DNA of 64,000 nt from Allodiplogaster sudhausi (Eukaryota; Nematoda; Chromadorea; Rhabditida; Diplogasteridae), in NCBI GenBank assembly GCA_945643635.1, contig CALZFC010000303.1:136001-200000 (forward strand). Reading direction: 5' to 3'. Each line of letters begins with the position of its first letter. The first letter of the stretch is position 1. A program made the translations under genes and the position numbers. The notes beneath the pieces were generated by a model, which worked only from the letters and a program-made list of their open reading frames with translations, was not told the origin of the DNA and did no database searches. Positions 21,584 to 36,039 of the stretch are shown piece by piece.

Positions 21584-24500
21584 GAAAGAGAGAGAGACAG
21601 AGAGAGAGAAATGAAAGAAAGAGAGAGAGAGAGAGAGATGAGAGAAACGAAAGAAAGAGAGAGAGATGAGAGAAATAAGAGAAAGCGAGAGAAGTAATAT
21701 CGCATAAGAGTGAGGACATTACCAGTGTAAACACTAAGCTAATCGTACGTAAACCATTACAACGGTGTGATCAATCCCTTGAACGGAACGATACAAAGTT
21801 AAGCTTATTACAGCGACAAAAGTTGTTTTCGCCATTATCAAGTGAAACAGCTGGTGGATTAAGTGAATAACAAGAATGGCGCTCGTTCTTCTGTTGCTCT
21901 TTTCACTGTATAAATGATCTCTGATTTTCCTCATATCTCTCTCTGTCTATCTATCTCTCGCTCTCAATCCCTCGGTCACTCACACTCTCTTTCCTTATCT
22001 CTTTGCTCGCTCTCTCTCTCTTTTTCTCTCTCGAACCGCAGCGCGCAGATGGCAGATGTGAATGTGGCGAGGACGCAAGCGAGAGTCGCGCCCGCGGCAA
22101 GAATGATGGCGACCGTGAGAATCGTGAACTGTTCGGGTGTCGTGCCGAGCGACTGGCCGGCCGAGTAGACGTTCGCCTGCAAGTGCGCGGGGAGGGTGGC
22201 CAAGTGGTTAAACGGCATACTATGAGAAAAGGGCTCGGAGGTTCAATGCCTCCGAGGGGATCAAAAGAGTTTTCCCCGGCAGATCGAGAGAAGTTTTCTA
22301 ACCAGGAAGAAGACATTGGTGATGGCGGAGGAGACGGCGAAGAGCGCGAGCGCGCCGAGAACGGCGTGGAGAAGGGCGGAGGCGGCGAGGAGTTGCGGGT
22401 GGCACGAGCACATCAGCTGAAGAGGTGGAGGGAGATAAGGCAGGGTCATGGGTACGTGGCTTCTTGTAGAGTCATGCCCGTTTTTTCTACTACTACCTGT
22501 ACGATGAAGACGCAGAGTGCGAAGGGGCCATTGCCGAGACGGAAGAAGGGCACGTCGATAGGGACCTGGATTCACTCTCATTTTCCAGACTATCCACAAC
22601 TTATTCGATCTTTTCTGCTTCCCTTCGTAGTCAATGGTGGCTATGAGGAAAGCCCTAGTATGACATGGAATGCCCTTCGACTGACCTCGTTGAAGCGCCA
22701 CTTCCCGAGCTCGAAGACGACGTAGCAGCCCGTGATGACGATGGCGTAGAAGAGCGAGCCGAGCGCGAATAGAATGTGCACTCCTTGGAACATTTGTATA
22801 CGTAGCTGGCTTGTATTCTGTTTTGATATACCTCGGAATTACGATAGAAAGGACTTCAGTCACGCGAGAGAGAGAGAGAGACATAGAAACAGAGAGACAG
22901 AGAGCGAGAAAGAGAGCGGCGAGTGATAAATAGGAATGACAGTCACGTGATATCTGCACCTGGATTGTGTTGATAGACGCCGGTTGCCTGTCGGCTGATG
23001 GCCTTGCCGAAGATGACCGATCCCGCGAGTGCTGTCAGCGACTCGAAGCCGTACACCTGACAAGAGCCGTCCTTTTCAGTGCACAGCAAAAAAAGTTTGT
23101 CTTTGTTTCTTCCATGTCGCTAGCGTTATTGCCAATCACTCTAATCAGTTCATGGATTGGCAAAGAAAGCGAACCGCCGTCGTGACGCAGATGAGCACGA
23201 GCTGGCCAATGTACGTAGATTGATTGCCGTTCCGGTAGACGGAGTACGCAGCGAACTCGTAGATCAGATGAACCGAGGCGAAAAACTGGAATAGTGTGCG
23301 ATGGGTTACAATAGCGCCCAAAGTCATAGTTACGGTAATATCAATAGACTAGAGCTAGATGCATGCAAAACTGTAGAATACGCACCTTTTCAACGGCAAT
23401 TCCGAGACTGACGACGTTGAGCACGAATCTCGTCGTTATGTTCACACTGAAATTGACAGCGTTTACAATTCATTCGAATCTATTCATACCATATTCAGCC
23501 CGGCCTAATTATTTCCCCGCGTCTCACTAGCTTTCCATCTCTGTCTCTCTTCATCGCTGTCTCTCTCACTTACTATCTCGATCTCCTTCTCCGACTCATT
23601 ATATCTGACTGATGAGTTCATGAGAAAAAAATTCAATGGTATCTATGCCTATGATTGGACGAGACGACAATGGCCGTAGCCAGAAAGAGAGCTGATGTCC
23701 ATAGGAGATCGCCGCCTGAAGAGAATAAAGAGTATTTCATTCTCAAAACATTATGATAATCTGATACTGTAACACGGAAAACCCTGCTAGTGTGACCAAC
23801 CAAGAAATTCGCCTCGCCAGCTCAGATCGAGAAAGCCGATGATGCACAGGCCGAGCAGACAGCACGCCCAGAAGAAATGGAGGCCCCCGAGTGCCCTGAG
23901 ATGAAAAGGGCCAAGTCAAGGAAAGATTGCTGCGAGGAATACATCAAGCAACCTAGACTGGACGGATATCAGGGATAAGGGGGAATAAAGGATGAAAACG
24001 GAGTGTGAATGCATACTTCACGGAATTTCTGAAAGGTGACGGGAGAAAAGGCAGAGTGAAGCACAGAGAAAACTAAATTTCTAGCTGGCGGATAGATAAT
24101 TCAAAGTTTTAAAGAATGCAGCGTGCTTTGCATGGTTTTTTCTTCTTCTTCTCTCCTTTCTTTCTTTCTTTTAATAGAGGAAGAATGCAAAATGGCCGGA
24201 TAGATCGGAGCAATTTTCTTTTTGTCTTCTGCTCAAAAGCCATTCTCCCATTCGTGACAGCAAAAACGAAGCTAGAACAAAAGGGGAGAAGCTCCAATTG
24301 GAAGAGTGATTTGCTGATAAATTAGTGCTGATCTCATTGCTTACACTGTCCGTCGACGAACACTTTCATAATGGTCTCTGCAAACGAATTACTGATAAGC
24401 ACGTTACTCTCGCGACATAATCACCAGAACCACGTGCGTGCTCTCTTGCAGTCATTGTCTAATGACATACTTCACGTACCCAACTGTATGTACATACATG

Positions 24501-27500
24501 CAAGTTTTGTTGTGCTTCTTCTTTACAACATGGTGTTTATCTATTCTTCTTCTATCAATTTCTTAGTTTTTCAGCCCATCTCTTCGTCATCAAATTGCAC
24601 CGATTTCTTGCAGATGGATATATTCCGTGGTACAATATTCTGTCTCTCCCCCTCTTCTTCCACATAGTATAAATAGTGTGACCGTATCTCTGTACCTGTC
24701 ATGCATGCGGAGTGCGCCGCCGCTCTCCTGCTGCACGGATACGTGGTCGGTGCAGAGAACGACGGCGGCCGCGACGGCGGCGAAGGAGCAGACGAGCGAG
24801 AGGAGGCAGAAGGCACTGAGGAGAACGCCGTGGACAACGATAATGATGTAGCGAGGGGAGGTATTCGACAGCTGCGTCGCATCTGCAAACAGTCCGCATT
24901 CACTCTCAGCAATACAGATTAACAATCGATAACAATGTTATCACTTTAGTGGACGCAATTAAATGTGGGAATCTACTATTTGCAGCTTGATTTTAAAAAG
25001 ATTCGGACCGCCGACAACATTTTCCCTATCTCATTCTCTCACTCCCTGTCTCTGCGCTCTCTCGCTCTCTCTGCGCTCTGTTTCTCTCGCACTCTCTCCC
25101 TCCTGACCATTGATATCTCTCGCGAGATAGTACGCCTTGAGGTCATTCTTGTAGAATGGCACGGCGCTGTTGTCGACCGTCTTGAAGCACCAGACGGCGG
25201 CGATGATGGAGAGCGCGACGGCCACCTCAAGAGTAGAGTATTTGCCTGCGCTTGAGCCCATACAAATCGATCATCTTAAATAGTTTGTTTACCTTTAGAT
25301 TAAACAAATATAAACTCAATCTAAAAGAAGCTTCATGGAAACAAGTCGCTACGAGAAAAAATCAAATTGCCCTGTAGACGTCGGCTTTTATTGAAGTTAA
25401 TGCCATGAAATCAGCATTTATGTAGATTATTTTTTATGTTTGCATTTAGTATGGAATACCGAAAAAACAGCGTTAATTTTGATAATGACTAGATATAAAT
25501 CTCTTCCCGTCATGCAGAAAATCACCGGGTACTGCTAGCTATGTACATATGGATATACAAAAAAGTGTCTTTCTTCGGATCGCCGCCATAAAGCTATGAA
25601 ATCTCTTTGATCCCCACGACTAGCAGATTACAAATTCTCTTTGATCTCGCCGCTCATTAACCTTGAGATTGAGCGACTCCTGCCTTCGGGTGCGCACGGC
25701 GAGAAAGTCGACGGCGGCGGAACAAACGGCGAGCATCGCTGCAATGTGCTCGAGTGCGATCTGGATGTAGCGGTCCATCGGCTTCACCTGGACAAGACGA
25801 ATTCAAATCTTGAATTGGCGGGAAAACAAACTTCAAATAACATAATTTAACTGAACACAACTCATACTACATACATCATAATTGCTCTAAAAACATGAAT
25901 TGATATAATAGAAAATACATTCTTACAAAAAAAAAGCATAAATGATAAGAAAAAACGGTGGAAAAAGAATAGAACGGAACGAAATGGAAACTTGCCATCT
26001 CGTGCTCATACTCGAGGAAGGCCGAGAGGCCGACGAGGCCAAGCGCGAGAGCGACTTTGATGACCGCAAGGGAGGCGACCGACTTGCGCGCCGCGTCTGC
26101 CGCGCGCTCCGTCTCGCGCTGAATGCACGCGTAGTGATGGTGGTGGAGCAGGAGACTCTAGAAGGGGCAGAGAAAGAGAGAGAAAGAGAGAGGAAAGGAG
26201 AGAAACACAGACGAGCACATGCTGAGGAGGGAGAGAGAGCATCACTAAATATATCTTGTTGTCAACAGTTTAATCACATCACTCTAATACCTACTGAAAT
26301 TTTTTTTAAAGAAAATTATTAAAATAAAAAAAAAATTCGAAGAACACACAAACCATGCAATATTAATTAGAAAGGAAGAAAGGAAATGAGATTAGTGAAG
26401 GGCGCGAGGGGAGGGGGTGGGAGTGGCTGATATCTGATAAGGATGATCTGAGAGATCTGACATTGGCGATCGGATAGAGAGGCACTGAGGAGACGACGAG
26501 TCGGTCGAGGAGGAGCACGGCCACGAGAGCCACGAGGGCAGCGAGTGCACTCACGCCGATCATTGTGGCAGAGATGGCGATGCGGCCTGGGTCGGGTTAC
26601 GGTAGGGGTGACACTTATATTAACAGTGATTGCTCACGGGTTTTCTTTCTCTCTTCTGCACAAGTGTACAAAAACTTTTCTGATAAAATCGCGCAAGAAT
26701 AATAGCTTATCAACACTGAAGCTATGCATTTAATAAAGAATAAAAACACAAAAGATCACCGGCGAAGTTGACATTCTCCTGGCCGAACTCCTGGTCAAAA
26801 CCGGGCGTCTGCTGCAGAAGCGAGAGCTGCCGACTCGCTTCCACTACCTACAATACAGGGTAAACATATGTATGTACATAGCCACTCATGTATATACATC
26901 TGAATATCAACGAACTCGACCGAGAAAATGCATCCCGAGAAATCAAGCAGCAGCAAACATGTAAACAATAAGTAAACAAGCTGAGCTGAGGAATGCGCCT
27001 GTGCCTGACCCGGTAAGTCGTGAAGCCGTAGAAGATTGCCGATGCGATGCCGATCACGACAGAGACGCAGTACAGAGTCTTCGTCACGATGCTGCCGTGG
27101 TTTCGCCACACAGCAAAAAGGCCTATAAATATTTACATAAATTCTAAAAAGATTAAAAAAAATATTGAAAGAAATAATAATAATAAAATAAAGAAGCAAA
27201 TAAATAACAGCAACAAAATATCAACCGACCAATTGCTCCGGTGAGGACGTGAACAAAGTTGAGTAGCCTCAAGTCAATGTCTCGGATCGTGTCGATGCCG
27301 ACACGCGAGAACTGCGAGCCGGCGAGCGCGACCGCGCCGCATCCGAGCACCACGAGCAGCACGTTGCATGCCTGCGGCGCTTTTAGATTAGCATAAATGG
27401 GGAATTTAGATTTGCATAAATGTGGTAAGATTAACCTTGGCAAACATACAATTCAATCCAAAGAAAATCCAAAGCAGTTAGGGAAAATTGTCTTGCAAAT

Positions 27501-29784
27501 TTTTTAATACATGAACATATCAAGTACGAGAATAAATCGGCTAATTTGCTAATATGATTTCTTAGATACATAGCTTTGAATCCCGAGAAAAGCACACCTG
27601 TATTTGGCAGACGTAGCCCGAGCGTGAGCTCATAGCAGAAATCACTGCTGCCGAGAGCCTGTTTCTTCTTCTTCTTCTTCTTTTTCGGCTCCTTTGGTGG
27701 ATCGCCTAACTATCAGCTTTTCTTCCTTCTTCTATCTCGTTCGCAATTCTTCTTCTTCGCAGTCGATTATGCTGCTCTCCTCCCGCGAGTTTTCCGCATA
27801 AATTCGTCGGCTTTCTTCTCTTCTTTCTTTCTCCGTCTGGCACTCTCTCTTCTCTTGCTTCTCCTGAAATGGCAGCATTTAAGGGGGTGGATGCTTCCTT
27901 TAAATTGGCCGACAGTCATATTCAAAAGCGCGCGTGAAAGCATACACCAGTATACAAATATGCATAAACGGCATTTACAGGACGTCTTTTGCTTACTAAC
28001 CCACGCTCTCGCATTGGGGAGATGTGCCGCTGAATACCATTGGCTAATCTGTACACTCATTGTAGGCTTGATTTTGAATTCTCTCTCTCTATCTTTCCCT
28101 CCCTCTCTATCTCTTCCACTCTCTCGCTTCCTCTCGCTCTCTCTTTCTCTCTCTTTCCCTCTGATAATTTCCGCTCTCTCCCCTTCCTCCCACCCTTTCT
28201 TCTGTCTTGTCAGTATTGTACTTCCGTTCTGCATCATGCCCCCCTCGGACCGGTCAGCGGCGCCTCCGGCAGTAGTCATGAAATTCAATCCGCTTTCATC
28301 ATCGAGGCCTTCCGCCGCTCTCGCCCTTGTTTTCTCGCATCATCTCTTCGGAAATTTTCAGTTCTCTCTTCTCTCTGTCTCTCTTTCTCTTACAAGCACA
28401 CACTCTTTTCTCTCACTTTCATACTCTCTCTCTTCTCTCTCTCTCTCTCTCTCTCTCTCGCTCTCTCTTATAATTCTCACATCGCGTTTCCCAAAATACA
28501 TTGGAATTCATTCATGGCTGACAAAGCGGGCGTCTATCTCTGCACTGAGCCTCCTTTCCTATTTTGGCTTGGCAGATCCATCTCCGAATTCGCTTTCTGC
28601 ACAACGCACGCCTGTCTAGAGAATGCACCAGAAGGAAACGGTTGAGTACATGCAAACAGATTCCCCTTTGTCTCCTCTCTCTCTCTCTCTCTCTCTCTTT
28701 GCACTTCCGCTTTTACACTTTTCGAGTGAGCGAATATATGTATACAATATATAAAATTCACTACTTCTGAGGCATATAACGGTGTATCGGGCGAGTGCAG
28801 CATGAAGGCAAAACAATATCGAGAGAGGAAGACAAAAACACTTGTTTGTGCCCAAGATGGTTGTGCTCGCTTAACAACAGGAAAGCCGAATGACAGCGTT
28901 CTGATTTGACCTTAGGGACATGCAAGTACAGGCAAATGATTGAAGAGAGAGAGAGAGAGAGAAATGATAGCGATGGATAGAGAGAGAGAGAGAGAGAGTG
29001 GACGAGCGAGAGAACAAGGAGAAATCAATATAATGAGGTATAATTGAACAGAGAGGTCAGAGAATATGTGAGAATAGGATAGATAAGGTAGAGAAAGACT
29101 AGTCGAATAAAGAAAAGACAGGAAAGCAGACTTCTCTTCGATAACAATTATTATATTGCTGTCTCCACTGCTAGAATTGTCGTGTACTAGGGCTAAGAGG
29201 CCCAACGGAATTAAGAGATGGACGAGAGAGAAAGAGACCATGACGCTAATGAGAATTGGACATAAGAAGAAAAATAGAGAGCAACAGATACCAGATCAGT
29301 GGAAAAAAACAGAACTACGATATGCGAATAATTGATTTTTAGTGCCTATTTTAGATCACGGAAAACGACATCGAAAAACTAAAATAATAAGAGCAATTTT
29401 GTAAACGAAATATGGCAACTATGCCAGAGACTAAAAATAAGGCATGTAAAGAATTTACAACACGGTTCTAAGGGGACAGATATTAAAATATTCTGCCGGC
29501 AGTTTTCTGTCGCAATATAGAATCTAATCACAATTTCTCTCTTCTCCCTTTCCCAATCTCGAACTCTCTTTCTTATTGGTCATCAGTCTTCGTGCAACAT
29601 GCCACTTGAGTTCGACATTTCGAAATTTCTGGTTGAGGACAGACAAAATAGCATTACAGCAAACTATTATTACGCGCTGGACAAGGGAAAATTTTTGAAT
29701 GAACAAAAAAATAAGTTCTCGAAATAACGACAGCGCCAAGTAGCAGAGATGTTTACGACTTATGGCGAGTAATGGAGCGGTCGC

Positions 29785-29831
<47 letters not shown>

Positions 29832-31440
29832 AATAGACTGGAGGGAAAATGACTCTTTCATTTTTGGTATACAACTCCTCTCTCACTCCACCTCCTCACT
29901 CTTGCGGTCTCTCTTCGTCTTCCCTCTCCATTCTCTCGTTCTCTCTTTCTCTTTCTCTCTCTGTCTTTCTTACTGGCTCCTCATCAGCTTTGCGTTGTGC
30001 AAAGTGTATGCAAACAATGCGCGCCCGGCCGCCAGCCAGCAGGAGCTCGTGGTTTTGGAAGGAAAGGGAGGGAGGCGGAGGGAGGGAGAGGCAAGGAAAG
30101 GGTGGTTGATAGGCCCCAACCGGCAGGGGATGGGCCGGCCATGGCCCACTCACTGCAGTGGATGGCCTTTGAAAGGCGGGTGGCAGAGAAAGGATGCGGC
30201 GATCATCGTTAGAGACTAAGAGACGCAGAATGGGAAAGCTTTTAGGAGAAAGAGAGAGAGAGAGAGAGAGAGAGTCATAGAGAAAGAGAGAGAGGAAGGA
30301 ATAGACTGCGTCGGCCAGGTATACTAGTGTCGAGAGACCCTTTTGTTGAGCTACTCTCTTTCAAAGTCTCGGTCTCGATTGGCGCACTCGAGAGAGGCTG
30401 AGAGAGACAGAGAGAGTGAGAGAGTGCAACACAGAGAGAGAAACAGATTGACAGAGAAACATAGAGAGAGAGAACGATGAGAGGTAGCAGTAGTCAGCGA
30501 CACAGACAACAATATACAACGAACACACATAATCAGAAGTGTGTCCATCTCGATGCATGCAAGCATGAATCCGATCAACTTATGACAAGCACCATTCTGA
30601 CACCAATTCATGGGTCTACATTGGTGTAGTCATACTGTGAACACTGCATGGTAACAATGTGCTATGAAGAGCACAGTAATATAATGGTCATATTCGACAA
30701 GTGGTGGTGGGAGGACCCCTCAGGTAGGTCAGAGGGACCATCTACTTAGCGGTGGTGATCACAAAGGGTCGCATTCGAAAGGGGGTTGGCGGGACGACCT
30801 CTCAGGGAGGTCGCAAGGGTGCAAAGTGAGTGACCACAATGGGCGCGGCGTGCGGATATCTACAAATAAATCGGTGCGCGTGCGACGTTTAGCAACAAAA
30901 TGCGCACACAGACCGCCCGGAGTGCAAGCGAGGAGTCCGTTCAGGCTGAGTGTGTGGAATCACATGAAGAACCGCACGTTTTCGCTTCCTCCTTGTCAAA
31001 TAAATCAATCGATATTATCTGACTGACATTTGATCTGTCGTGATTTCCAGTGAAAAGGTGAAGGGGATCGGGAAGGAAAAAGAAGGAGATAGGGAGGGAG
31101 AAAGAGAGGGAGAGGATGAGAGAGAGAAAGAGAGGCAGAGATTGAGAAAGTGAGAAAGCCAAGAAGGGCTTCCGGCGATATATGCACCATCTCATGTTTG
31201 TCGTGTGAATTCCCCCCTCGAATGTTATGTCGTGGAGACGGGCGAGAGATGTAGGCGAATGAGAGAGAGTTAGAGAAGAAGAGCAATGAAAGGACATAGC
31301 GAGAGAGTGCGCGAGAGGTCAGAGAGACAGAGAGAGAGAAGTCGGGAACTCATTGAAAGAGGTGCGGAAGGTGGCTGATGAAGCTGGCGGCGGTTGAGAG
31401 GTAAAGGGACAAAGAGTGAGAGAGTGAGAGGGGAGAGAGC

Positions 31441-31483
<43 letters not shown>

Positions 31484-34400
31484 CTAGAGGCAATTCATGT
31501 ATGGAGGAAGATCGGCACATGGGTCCGCTTCGCTCCTTCTAACCCGCTGTCTCCGACACTCTTTCCTTTCGCATTGGGATCGAGGGAGAAACAAGACTGT
31601 CCCAACAGCTCTGATCTCTCGATCAATAAGTCGCTTATCGAGAACTTCTGGTTAGAAAGCGAGAGGATTAAGTAATGAGAAAGTGAGTACATTAGTTAGC
31701 GCTTGATGAAGCAAACTGAAATGTTTCTAAATGCTTCAAGGGTTAATTTGTACTTTAAAAATGGAAACCATAGTGATAAGTTTTGTTTGCAATTATAATA
31801 CTGCCAGTTAATGGTGATTATGGACTGAACGAAGAGACAAGATGAGCTCTGTAGACAATTATTTGATCAACTTCTGACGAGACTGTAGGCTCGAGTGCTT
31901 AGTGCTTCTATTTCTTTTCTTATCAGCACACTTCCAGCAGCCATTATACAGGAGAGAGTTAGAGAAAGTTCATGAGAGTGAACAAAGAATGATACAGCAG
32001 TCTACAGCAGTAAAGAGGATAAATAAGAAGCAAAGTGAGATAGAGGGAGAGAGAGAGAGCTATAGAGAACAGAAGCGAGATATGGAATCCGAGTTAGACA
32101 CATGAATAGTGAGAGGTACATACATAGGTCGAGTAGCTAGAACGGTCTTTTTCAAATGTTACAACCATGTTACTAATCCAATAATTCTCATGTGCAGGGT
32201 ACATAAAGAGAAGTAAAATGAGAGAGACATAGGGAGTAAGAGTGAAACATGTAGACAACAAGAGAGAGAGAGAGAGCGACAGAGCGAGTGAGGAAGAGTG
32301 TGAAAGAGAGAGAGAGAGAGAGAGAGAGATAAAGAGAAAGATAGAGAGAAAAAAGGACAATTGTTTGTGTTATGTATGTATGTGTGCAAGTCTCATGGTA
32401 GTCAAGATAATCCTAGAAGAATTGAAGAGGGGGGGGGGAGACCGCTACCGCAATTCGAAGTCTAAGAAAAGAATGATGAAGGAGTGAAGGAAGGGGGGAT
32501 GAGAGAGTGAATAATGACTGCGCAAACACTGAGAAGTACAGGCCAGCGGATGAGAAGGGGGGAACGGCTCTCGGCCTTGTTTCCTATTTACTGGCGATGC
32601 CAGGGAGAGCCGGCCAGAGAGATTGCGGAGAGCGAGAGAGAGAGAGAGAGCGAGGGATAGAGAGAGAGAATGAGAAAGAGAGAAAAGAAATAAAAGTATA
32701 CGAGGGAGTCAAAACCAAAGAACTGCATCGATCACAGGGTGCCGTCATCGCTTTGCATCCATTGAAACAGAGAGCAGTCGAGGAACAACATTATTGAATC
32801 ATGACTCATTCTTCCAGTACTCATGTGGTCGGAACAGATACTACATAAGGAATACAGAAATAAGAAAGTGGCTTATCGATTCGAACGTCCGTATCGTATA
32901 ATAGTCAATAAAAAACAAAATTGATAGAAAACGAATCATAATAAACATCTTCGTAATATCTTGTTTTCGCAATCATAAAGCGGAAAATTTTGCGCGGTCT
33001 GTGGCGCCAGTGAAGTGCAAAGCTTGGGAGTTGGGGCGGCGTGAATGAATGAAAAGAGAGAGTGCTTAGGAGAGTAGAGAGAGAGAGATAGAGAGAGAGA
33101 GAAAGTGAAGAGAGAAATATAGTGGATAAAGAGAGAGGAACAGCGAAAGAACAGTGTGAGATAGATAGAGGGAGAGAGAGAGAGAGGAAAAGCAAAGTCG
33201 CTTGAACTGATGCTGCCAAGGGGAGTGCCGTGGGCAACGTCCTGATTTCTTCGGCGCGAACTTCCTTCTTGAGCAGAGATTATCAGGAAGCGAACGCGTG
33301 AGTGAAAGAGAGAGAGAAGGAGTACGGTTAGTGAAGAGACGCAGACAGAGGAGTGCTGGTGTCAGAGGGAAACAAAGCAAGTGTGAGAGAGACAGGCATA
33401 GAGAGACAGATAACAAAGAGGGAGAGAGAGAAAGGGGAGAGAAGGAGAGAGGGCGAGAGGGAGAGAGAAATACAGCTAGATCGTCTTCTGTCTCCAGCGT
33501 CTCGTCTTCTGCTTATTCTTCGCCTTCTTCTTCCTTGAAGCAATTCGCGTGCGCTTCTCCTTTGCGTACAAGCTCTGATGCAGCTGTTTGCTGTAAGAGT
33601 GAGTGAGAGAGTGAGAGAGGCAGTGAGAGTGTTAGGGAGAAAGAGACTGAAGGATAAAGAACGAGAAAGAAGTGAGAGAGAGAGGTAGGTAGATAAAGAG
33701 AGAGAGAAGGGAGAGTGAGCTATCACGCAGAGTAATATGGAAGGCTAGAGAGAGAGAGAGAGAGAGAGAGCAGAGAGAGGAGAAAGTAGACGGAATAGAA
33801 AGAAATCTGGACACATATGTACATACACACGCTCGTCTCGACGTGAGGTGCGCCTCTGGCGTAGTGATGAGCGTTCAGGGAGCGAGAACGGGGAAGAGAG
33901 AGAGAGGGAGAGAGGGAGAGGGAGAGAGAGAGAGAGGATGAGAGAGGTAGAGAGAGGAAAAGAGAGGGAGAGAGGGAGGGAGAGAGAGAGAGAGATCGTT
34001 GAGAAAAAGAGACAAAGAGAGAGGAAGTGACAAGCGGCGAGAGAAAAAGCGCGATCTGAGATGCCAGAGCGGCGAAGACGGAATGTTAAACAGACAACGA
34101 TGACTTGATTCAGTGGAAAGAAAGAGAGGGAGAGTGATAAGCTGATTATTACGAAGAATTCAAAGTTGAGAAGAAAGAAGAAGCTGGATGAGAGAAAAGC
34201 CGCAAATTGACAAAAGGGCAAAAGGAGTGCGAGGACAAGAAGATTCTGACCATGAGAGCAGATCAATGCGGACTATGAGAACAACCATTTTTTTTATTCA
34301 TCTCGAAATTTCCCAATATTGTCTTTGGACACCTCAAAGTGGATATCCTCTTGACATTTACGAAAATAGGTGCGGCCGATAATGGTCTGCTTTCTGCACG

Positions 34401-35046
34401 GGTAGTAAAAAAAGTGTAGATCGCATTTGAAAGCGACTTTACAAAAGGATCTGAGTGGAAGCTGAGGGAGAAAGACAAGTTGGAGCAAGGCTTCAGGGCG
34501 TCTTACGAACAAAAGCATCTTTGAAATGTACGTGCTTGTTACTTTCTTTCCCTGCTTCTCTTTCATGCTATCTCACTCTCTCATATTTCTTTTTTTCTTA
34601 CGTGCATCTCTCCCTCAAGCTCTCTCTCGTGCTGGAATGTTTTCACTTATATGTGCAAGGCTATGTTGCTTTTGTCATAAGCTGTACATATATGTAGCTC
34701 TAGTAGATGAATCATGTAGGTGTAGGTAAAATAAAGGGAGGTCTTTCTTGACATTACAAAAGATGTACATACTGACCTAATTCTCATATGAATTTTATAC
34801 ACACAAGAAAAGAAAGCGTTGAAAACTACGCTTTTGGCTACGGTTTGAATCGTCATAGAAAATCCTAACGGTTAGGACCGTAGGAATCGGGTCATTTCAA
34901 AGCGTTGGTTTGAAAGCGTTGGGTAAGAAAGCGTTAGAAGCCCTCGGTGAGGGCAAAGCGTTGAGACTAACGCTTTCGTCTCATCATCGCACCTGCACCG
35001 TCCACCGCCTAATTCTCGCTCATTTATCACTCTCTCTCTCTCTATC

Positions 35047-35077
<31 letters not shown>

Positions 35078-35783
35078 TCTATCGTCTCTGCCTCCACCAT
35101 CCTCCGGATCAGGTTTTGCTAATTATCTCACTTTTGCGAACAGCATATTTAACTGTTTTCGGCCCTTCTGTGACCAAAACAACAGTTAAATAGAATAAAA
35201 CTAAAATAAAGTTCGCAAAAGTCGATTAATTAGCTAACCTGTTATCCGTTGCGATGTAGGGAGTCGTTGTCGTCGCTTGAACCTAGAGGTAGACAGAGAG
35301 AGAGAGAGAAAGACATTTTGCTCCTGACCGAACCCGAACCACCACCCCCCGCGCGCAATTTTCCCACGTTAACCACCAGGCCACCAACCCACCCAAGAAC
35401 CTTCCGGCATTGGATAACCTAGTGATAGGGCCCCCCCAGGTCATTTGTGCACAGATGTTCTTCTCTCTCTCTCTCATCTTTCTTTCTCTCTCTCATCTCT
35501 CTTTCGTTCTCTCGCCTCTCTTTCTCTCTCATCTCTTTTCTTCTCCCTCTGTCCATGTCTATTAATGATACTAAATGTTTTTTCGAATAATTAACACTAC
35601 AAATGTAAAACAAAGTGGAAGATTTGTGTTTCGCCTTCATTCACAGCCTGTTAATTGTAAGTTGTTTGAGATGCGTGAGAACGGTAATTTGCATAGTAAT
35701 AGTTGCTGAATGTGTGCTAATGAGCGAAATACTTTGCGATTATACATGCACTCATTGTCTTGCTCACTGCGGAGAGGGAGAGA

Positions 35784-35815
<32 letters not shown>

Positions 35816-35987
35816 CAGAGACAGGCACAGAGAACGACAGACAGAGAAAGAGAGAGAAGGAGAGAGAGAGAGAGAGAGAGAGAGAAAGAAGGCGAGAGAG
35901 AGAAGAAGGCGAGAGAAGGAAAGACAGATGGATACAGCATTTCAAGTGGGGTCGGATGCGATCGATCAGCATGCAGTGCCGAGAGAC

Positions 35988-36039
<52 letters not shown>

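Larger units (their letters stand above)
27634..34798. other. Deep Rab intron sequence, no gene supported
   Basis: This stretch is dominated by CT tracts (28080-28160, 28425-28460, 28675-28700) and GA tracts (29785-29835, 30250-30480, 31100-31150, 31440-31480, 32255-32350, 32630-32690, 33060-33200, 33300-33480, 33740-33780, 33890-34030). Frames such as 33480-33600 (Ser-rich) and 28230-28330 (starts [11 protein letters not shown]) lack clear splice partners and are left out. Confidence 0.5.

Noticed and set aside
22003..22725. A 240-codon plus-strand frame
   Set aside because: It is the shadow of exons of the minus-strand membrane-protein gene; the minus-strand reading gives membrane segments with in-phase splice sites.
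27855..28645. Two overlapping plus-strand frames of over 200 codons
   Set aside because: Mostly Ser/Leu from CT tracts; the short non-repeat parts have no consistent splice structure and lie in the Rab intron.
30100..30170. GC-rich stretch suspected to be a tRNA
   Set aside because: No A/B-box pair and no cloverleaf.
33298..34266. Several GA-tract frames on both strands
   Set aside because: Low-complexity repeat translation only.
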